DNA of 64,000 nucleotides from DAOUKH01 sp965207995 (GTDB taxonomy: Bacteria > Chloroflexota > Dehalococcoidia > SHYB01). Location of the stretch: positions 2,542,001 through 2,606,000 of the forward strand of contig OZ242299.1 of NCBI GenBank assembly GCA_965207995.1, written 5' to 3'. Below the pieces are notes generated by a model. That model was not told the origin of the DNA. It worked only from the letters and a program-made list of their open reading frames with translations, and did no database searches. Shown one piece after another: positions 60,304-64,000 of this stretch. The position numbers were made by a program, and so were the translations under genes. The first letter of the stretch is position 1. Every line of letters starts with the position of its first letter.

Positions 60304-60639
60304 GTGGCGGGAGAGGAGAGGTTCGTCAAGGCGGCTCGCGAGGGCGAGATCCCCGTGGGCCAGGGCAAGCTGGTCTTCGGCCCGCACGACAAGCCCATCG
60401 CGCTCTTCCATCATGAGGACGGCGGCTACTACGCGGTGAACTACGTCTGTCCACACATGGGCGGGCCGATCGGCGAGGGCAAGCTCCGGGGCTACATCGT
60501 CGACTGCCCCTGGCATGGCTGGAGCTACGACATCCGCGACGGAAAAGACCCCACGCCGCCGGGCCACGACATCACCGCCTACGAGGTGAAGGTCGAAGAC
60601 GGCGTCGTGCTCGTGGGATGGGTGAAGCCGCCCGCATAG
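60304..60639 (+). CDS. Rieske [2Fe-2S] ferredoxin
   Basis: 111 residues from GTG at 60304; GGGAGG 6 nt upstream decides against the GTG at 60280. Rieske ligands C49-P-H51 and C68-P-W-H71 in YVCPHMGG and CPWHGWSYD. Single domain, soluble, as in ferredoxins feeding oxygenases or NirD-like subunits; no catalytic oxygenase is nearby. First gene of a run with two pterin-synthase homologues and an SDR (gap 18 nt to the next). Confidence 0.9.
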   Translation: MAGEERFVKAAREGEIPVGQGKLVFGPHDKPIALFHHEDGGYYAVNYVCPHMGGPIGEGKLRGYIVDCPWHGWSYDIRDGKDPTPPGHDITAYEVKVEDGVVLVGWVKPPA

Positions 60640-60657
60640 CGCGCCGGGACTGATGGG

Positions 60658-61092
60658 ATGAACAGAGCCTCCGCACCCGCCGAAACGACGCTCACGAAGA
60701 CCTTCGAGTTTTCGTCGTCGCACCGGTATTTCCGGGCCGAGTGGACGCGAGAGGAGAACGAGCGGGTCTTCGGCGCCTGTGCGCGGCCCAACGGGCATGG
60801 CCACAACTACCTGCTCGACGTCACGGTCAAGGGTCCCGTCGACCCAGTCACCGGCATGGTGGTCAACATCGTCGACGTGAAGGCGGTGGTGGAGGACGTT
60901 CTGGACGAGTTCGACCACCACCACCTGAACCACGACATGCCGTACTTCAAGGACCGCGTTCCCACGACGGAGAACCTCGCGGCCACCCTCTGGGACCTCA
61001 TCGCGCCGCGCCTGCCCGCGGGGTCGGCGCTCGACAGCGTTCTGCTGCGAGAGGACGAGGACCTCGCGGTCGAGTACCGAGGCGGCGCATGA
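60658..61092 (+). CDS. 6-pyruvoyl-tetrahydropterin synthase/QueD family protein, first of two
   Basis: 144 residues. Zinc ligands His22 (SSSHRYF), His47 and His49 (NGHGHNY); catalytic Cys41 in FGACARPNGHGH; His pair in EFDHHHLNHD and pterin-anchoring Glu in PTTENLA. Members act on dihydroneopterin triphosphate to give 6-pyruvoyl- or 6-carboxy-tetrahydropterin. No queC, queE, queF or folE is in the window. The stop overlaps the next gene's ATG (ATGA). Confidence 0.9.
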   Translation: MNRASAPAETTLTKTFEFSSSHRYFRAEWTREENERVFGACARPNGHGHNYLLDVTVKGPVDPVTGMVVNIVDVKAVVEDVLDEFDHHHLNHDMPYFKDRVPTTENLAATLWDLIAPRLPAGSALDSVLLREDEDLAVEYRGGA

Positions 61093-61574
61093 CTGCCGAG
61101 CGGACAGCGGGGGAAGGTACGGGGAGTGTCTATCTGACACGACGGTACCGCTTCTCGGCGACGCACCGGCTGTACAGCGATGCGTTGTCCGACGCGGCGA
61201 ACCGCGAGATCTACGGGAAGTGCGCCAACGACAACGGCCACGGTCACAACTACCAGGTGTTCATCACGATGGCCGGGCCCATCGATCCCGTCACCGGCAT
61301 GTGCTGCGACCTCGACGCGCTCGACGCGCTGGTGCGGGAGCGAGTGATCGACCGCTACGACCACCGGCACCTGAACCTGGACGTCGAGGACTACGTCGAT
61401 CTCGTGCCGACGGGCGAGAACATCGTGCGCCGCATCTGGGACCTGCTCGCCGACGCCGGGCCCCGCACCGCGGCGGGCGGCGGCCAAGCGGCCGAGCCGC
61501 GTCTGCACAAGGTCCGGCTGGTGGAGACGCGCGACAACGCCTTCGAGTTCACCGGCGGGCCACCTGGGCCTTAG
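61089..61574 (+). CDS. 6-pyruvoyl-tetrahydropterin synthase/QueD family protein, second of two
   Basis: 161 residues from the ATG overlapping the preceding stop. Same fold with His26 (SATHRLY), Cys45 (YGKCANDNGHGHNY), His51/53, RYDHRHLNLD and PTGENIV, so all zinc and catalytic positions are kept. It differs widely from its neighbour outside the motifs, has an Ala/Gly-rich insertion near 128-140 and a distinct C-terminus, so this is an old duplication with probable division of labour. The motif spacing is closest to eukaryotic-type PTPS. Confidence 0.9.
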   Translation: MTAERTAGEGTGSVYLTRRYRFSATHRLYSDALSDAANREIYGKCANDNGHGHNYQVFITMAGPIDPVTGMCCDLDALDALVRERVIDRYDHRHLNLDVEDYVDLVPTGENIVRRIWDLLADAGPRTAAGGGQAAEPRLHKVRLVETRDNAFEFTGGPPGP

Positions 61575-61614
61575 CGCGGCGGCATCTGGATTCCACGGAA
61601 GAGAGGAACGGCGC

Positions 61615-62322
61615 ATGGCGTCCATGAGCGGCCGGGCATGTCTGATTACCGGCGGGTCGAGCGGCATCGGACTCGCGATCGCGCGGCGCTTCGTCGAGGA
61701 CGGTGCGTCGGTGTGCATCGCGGCGCGCTCGCGGGACCGGCTCGACGCCGCGGCCAAGTCGCTGGGCGGCACGGCGGCGATTTCGGCGGACGTGTCGACG
61801 GCGGCGGGGGCATCGGCGGCGGCTGAGTACGCGCTGGAGCAACTGGGTCGCCTCGACGTGCTGATCAACGCCGCCGGCGCGGCCTATTTCACGCCGCTCG
61901 CCGAAACCACCGAGGATCTCTGGGATGCCACCATCGATGGGAACTTGAAGTCGGTCTTCTTGATGTGCAAGGCGGTCGTTCCGCCGATGCTGGAGGCCGG
62001 GCGCGGCGACATCGTCAACATCGCCTCCATCGCGGGACATCAGGGATTCGACGCGAGCACGGCGTACTGCGCCTCGAAGCATGGCGTGATCGGCTTTTCG
62101 AAGGCGCTGGCGATGGAGGTGCGGCGGCAGGGGCTGCGGGTGATCACCGTCACGCCGGGCGCCGTCGACACGCCGCTGTGGGACGCCGCCGGCGCCGACT
62201 TCGACCGCTCCCGCATGCTGACGGCGGACGACGTGGCGCAGGCTGTCTACGGCGCGCTGACCTTTTCGTCGTCGGCGGTGCAGGACGAGGTGCTGGTGAT
62301 GCCGCCGGACGGGGTGTTGTAG
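61615..62322 (+). CDS. short-chain dehydrogenase/reductase (possible pterin reductase)
   Basis: 235 residues with AGAGGA 8 nt before the ATG. TGGSSGIGLAIARRF cofactor loop, NAAGAAYFTPL, catalytic IASIAGHQGFDASTAYCASK and PGAVDTPLW. Short SDR of 3-oxoacyl reductase/sepiapterin reductase size. Because it follows two PTPS homologues by 40 nt, reduction of a 6-pyruvoyl- or lactoyl-pterin is an attractive inference, but sequence alone cannot separate it from generic SDRs. Confidence 0.88.
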   Translation: MASMSGRACLITGGSSGIGLAIARRFVEDGASVCIAARSRDRLDAAAKSLGGTAAISADVSTAAGASAAAEYALEQLGRLDVLINAAGAAYFTPLAETTEDLWDATIDGNLKSVFLMCKAVVPPMLEAGRGDIVNIASIAGHQGFDASTAYCASKHGVIGFSKALAMEVRRQGLRVITVTPGAVDTPLWDAAGADFDRSRMLTADDVAQAVYGALTFSSSAVQDEVLVMPPDGVL

Positions 62323-62337
62323 GCGCGCTGCCGTCCG

Positions 62338-62700
62338 CTAGAGGCCGTGGTGGTGGAGCCACTCGTCGCCGAAGCCGAAGTAGTGGCCGACTTCGTGGAT
62401 GACGGTGCGGCGTATTTCCTCGACGAGCGAGTCTTCGGAGGCGTGGGCCTCGATGGGGCGGCGGAAGATCGTGATGCGGTCGGGGAGGACGTTGCCGTAG
62501 CCGTAGGTCCGGTCGGGAAGCGGGACGCCCTCGTAGAGGCCGAGCAGGCCGTAGCGGTTGCGGATGCCGTTCTCCCGCATCTGCCTGCGCGAGGGGAAGT
62601 CTTCGACAAGGATGTCGACGTTCTCGATGAGCTCGGCGACGTCCTCGGGCATCGACTCGAGAGCCGCGGCTACGGCGTCCTCGAATTCTTCCTGCGTCAT
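62338..62700 (-). CDS. small zincin-like metallopeptidase family protein
   Basis: 120 residues from ATG at 62700, which overlaps the stop of the upstream GNAT gene (ATGA); this decides against the longer reading to 62763. HEVGHYFGFGD gives His102, Glu103, His106 and Asp112 (HExxHxxxxxD), as in the small TTHA0227-type family found in Actinobacteria and Chloroflexota. Activity is not demonstrated for most members. The helix before it contains MTQEEFEDAVAAALESMPE, typical of the family. Confidence 0.87.
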   Translation of the reverse strand: MTQEEFEDAVAAALESMPEDVAELIENVDILVEDFPSRRQMRENGIRNRYGLLGLYEGVPLPDRTYGYGNVLPDRITIFRRPIEAHASEDSLVEEIRRTVIHEVGHYFGFGDEWLHHHGL

Positions 62701-63287
62701 CGGTGCGTCCGCCTGCCGCCCTCGTCGACCCACCAGCTTCTCGACTCGGGACCGAAGCCCCACGGGGGGCCGCTGGCCTGGCCGATGCGCGTGGGGAACC
62801 AGAGGAGGCGGTGGTTGGGGTTCTTGTCGAGACGGTGGACCATTTCAAGCTCGTGGAAGCCCCGCCGCTCGAAGAGCCGCAGCGCGGGGTAGGTCTTGAG
62901 GTCTTTGACGAAGAGGCGGGTGGCGATGGACTCACGGGCGCGTTCGATAGCGGCGTCGAGCAGGGCGCGACCGATGCCACGGCCCCGGTAGCCGGAAGCA
63001 ACGAGTATCTCGCGGACGGTGGCGTAGGGGCCGTGCTGGTCTTGCAGGAAACGCATGCGCACGACGCCCGCGGTGTCACCTTCCACGGTAGCCACGATCC
63101 AGTTTTCGGGATCGTTGGCGAGGCTGAGCCGGTGGAGGCGCATCTCGTGCTCGACGTAGCCCTCGTCTTCGGGCGGATCGACCTGCGCGGCGAAGACGGC
63201 TTTCTCGGCGAGCCCGGCGCGGAGCAGGGCGTCGACGGCCTCTTCGTCGGCGGCTTCGTAGGGGCGGATGCGGGCGGGTTCAGACAA
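62697..63287 (-). CDS. GNAT family N-acetyltransferase
   Basis: 196 residues. Acetyl-CoA loop YRGRGIGRALLDAAIERAR near 105-123, preceded by TVREILVASG; motif B YPALRLFERRGFHELEMVHRLDK near 140-160. The C-terminal 30 residues are Trp/Gly-rich (PPWGFGPESRSWWVDEGG). Substrate unknown. Translationally coupled to the metallopeptidase gene downstream. Confidence 0.88.
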   Translation of the reverse strand: MSEPARIRPYEAADEEAVDALLRAGLAEKAVFAAQVDPPEDEGYVEHEMRLHRLSLANDPENWIVATVEGDTAGVVRMRFLQDQHGPYATVREILVASGYRGRGIGRALLDAAIERARESIATRLFVKDLKTYPALRLFERRGFHELEMVHRLDKNPNHRLLWFPTRIGQASGPPWGFGPESRSWWVDEGGRRTHR

Positions 63288-63302
63288 GGATTCGCTCGGG
63301 TG

Positions 63303-64000
63303 TCATAGGAGGTCGAGGACGAGGGTCGACCAGCCGAAGCTCTTGGCGCCGTAGCCCTCGCCGGTATGGGGATTATAAAACTCCCGGAAGCCCGACTTGA
63401 GCGTGAGACCAACGGTGCGCCGGGCGAGGTCGTTGGCTTCGTCGCCGAAGCCGTGCTTGCGGAGGCCGTGGACGAGCATCCAGTTGGTGTTGATCCAGGT
63501 GGGCCCCCGCCAGATGAGGAAGCGTTCGCTCGGCCGAAAGCTGGGCTCGGTCATCGCCACCGACGGCACGGGGTAGTCGGGCCAGAACCGCCGCGGATCG
63601 CGCAGTTGGCCAACGATGGCCTCGGCGCGCTCCGGCGGCAGGGATTCAAGGAGTAGCGGCGCGAGGCTGGAAACGGTGAGCGTCCGCAGGGGCCGGCCGC
63701 CGGGGTCGCTGAGCGGCCAGAATGCGCCGTTGTCCTCATGGTAGCAGCGGTCGAGGATGGCGCGTTCGACGCGCTCGGCGAGGCGGCGAAAGGAGTCGCG
63801 CTCCGGCTCGTCGCCGGCCATGTCGCAGAGCCGGGCCACGCAGCGGAGTCCCTCGGCGTAGAGGCAGTTGAAGAGCACGTCCTCGACGTTGAAGCGGCTT
63901 CGCTCGAAGATGACGGGGAGGCGGTAGTTGCGACCCAAGACGAGGTTGGCGGCGTCGAGGAGGCGGAGCCTGACCTGCAGGCCAAGGCGTGAGGGGTTGG
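63303..64000 (-). CDS. MGH1/GH63-like glycoside hydrolase, C-terminal part (runs off the right edge)
   Basis: At least 232 residues; the frame stays open to the window edge, so a TTG at 63938 is not the start. (Alpha/alpha)6-barrel features of the glucosylglycerate/mannosylglycerate hydrolase and GH63/GH37 group: FNVEDVLFNCLYAEGL, CYHEDNGAFWPLSDPGG, FLIWRGPTWINTNWMLVHGLRKHGF (in part) and FREFYNPHTGEGYGAKSFGWSTLVLDLL at the C-terminus (in part). It would cleave a small alpha-glycoside such as a compatible-solute glycoside. Its stop is 15 nt upstream of the GNAT start on the same strand, so they may be cotranscribed. Confidence 0.83.
   Translation of the reverse strand, partial: NPSRLGLQVRLRLLDAANLVLGRNYRLPVIFERSRFNVEDVLFNCLYAEGLRCVARLCDMAGDEPERDSFRRLAERVERAILDRCYHEDNGAFWPLSDPGGRPLRTLTVSSLAPLLLESLPPERAEAIVGQLRDPRRFWPDYPVPSVAMTEPSFRPSERFLIWRGPTWINTNWMLVHGLRKHGFGDEANDLARRTVGLTLKSGFREFYNPHTGEGYGAKSFGWSTLVLDLL

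Noticed and set aside
60658..61574. Queuosine operon (queD)
   Set aside because: No queC, queE or queF nearby, and two PTPS homologues with an SDR fit other pterin chemistry better.

Overview
The window is a 64 kb stretch of very GC-rich bacterial chromosome packed with short operons on both strands. Three traits together suggest a Chloroflexota genome, possibly a Dehalococcoidia/SAR202-type lineage: lipoproteins whose lipobox is followed by long Thr-Pro-rich linkers, several luciferase-like (F420/FMN) oxidoreductases, and many CaiB-type CoA-transferases, enoyl-CoA hydratases and short-chain dehydrogenases. This assignment is inference; no rRNA or tRNA gene was seen.

Layout. 1-964: low-GC restriction-modification pair (end of a DNA methyltransferase plus a putative PD-(D/E)XK endonuclease). 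1033-8000: methyltransferase, metallo-beta-lactamase hydrolase, alpha/beta hydrolase, MFS carrier, lipB, enoyl-CoA hydratase, DegV. 8084-9814: thiolase-like protein with a DUF35 partner. 9956-15257: mutS-mutL-mutY repair run. 15410-17763: SRPBCC protein, SDR and an unknown 288-aa protein. 17957-19941: ODC-family decarboxylase and spermidine synthase. 20051-22323: two coupled thioredoxin-fold lipoproteins. 22409-29053: site-2 protease, malic enzyme, RNase D and alaS with an unusual insertion. 29733-34756: molybdenum hydroxylase operon, a MoaD-like protein and a lipoprotein with six Trp-x-Cys repeats. 34763-43950: hydrolase, crotonase, GNAT, fabF-recJ, CcdA-TlpA fusion and a double CoA-transferase. 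44657-53642: Nudix hydrolase, three luciferase-like enzymes, RraA-like protein, SDR, GH57-like protein and an NCS2 permease interrupted by TGA. 53791-60173: amidohydrolase, ABM protein, SDR, small basic protein, HIT protein, acyl-CoA dehydrogenase, RAM-domain protein and epoxide hydrolase. 60304-62322: Rieske protein, two different 6-pyruvoyl-tetrahydropterin-synthase homologues and an SDR in one run. 62338-64000: metallopeptidase, GNAT and a partial glycoside hydrolase.

Several neighbouring genes look functionally linked: mismatch and base-excision repair (mutS/L/Y), polyamine synthesis (decarboxylase/speE), an envelope thiol-redox system (two lipoproteins plus CcdA-TlpA), a three-subunit Mo hydroxylase, fatty-acid and acyl-CoA chemistry, and a possible tetrahydropterin pathway.

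Two signals recur across the window. First, many genes are preceded by an extended -10 box of the form TGnTAnnnT with no clear -35, and some -10 boxes lie exactly 6 nt from the ATG, which suggests leaderless transcripts. Second, the larger intergenic gaps are built from a few recurring GC-rich hairpin/palindrome repeats. The most unusual coding observations are the Trp-x-Cys repeat lipoprotein, the tandem PTPS cluster, the alaS insertion, the TGA-split permease and two genes that appear to start at CTG.
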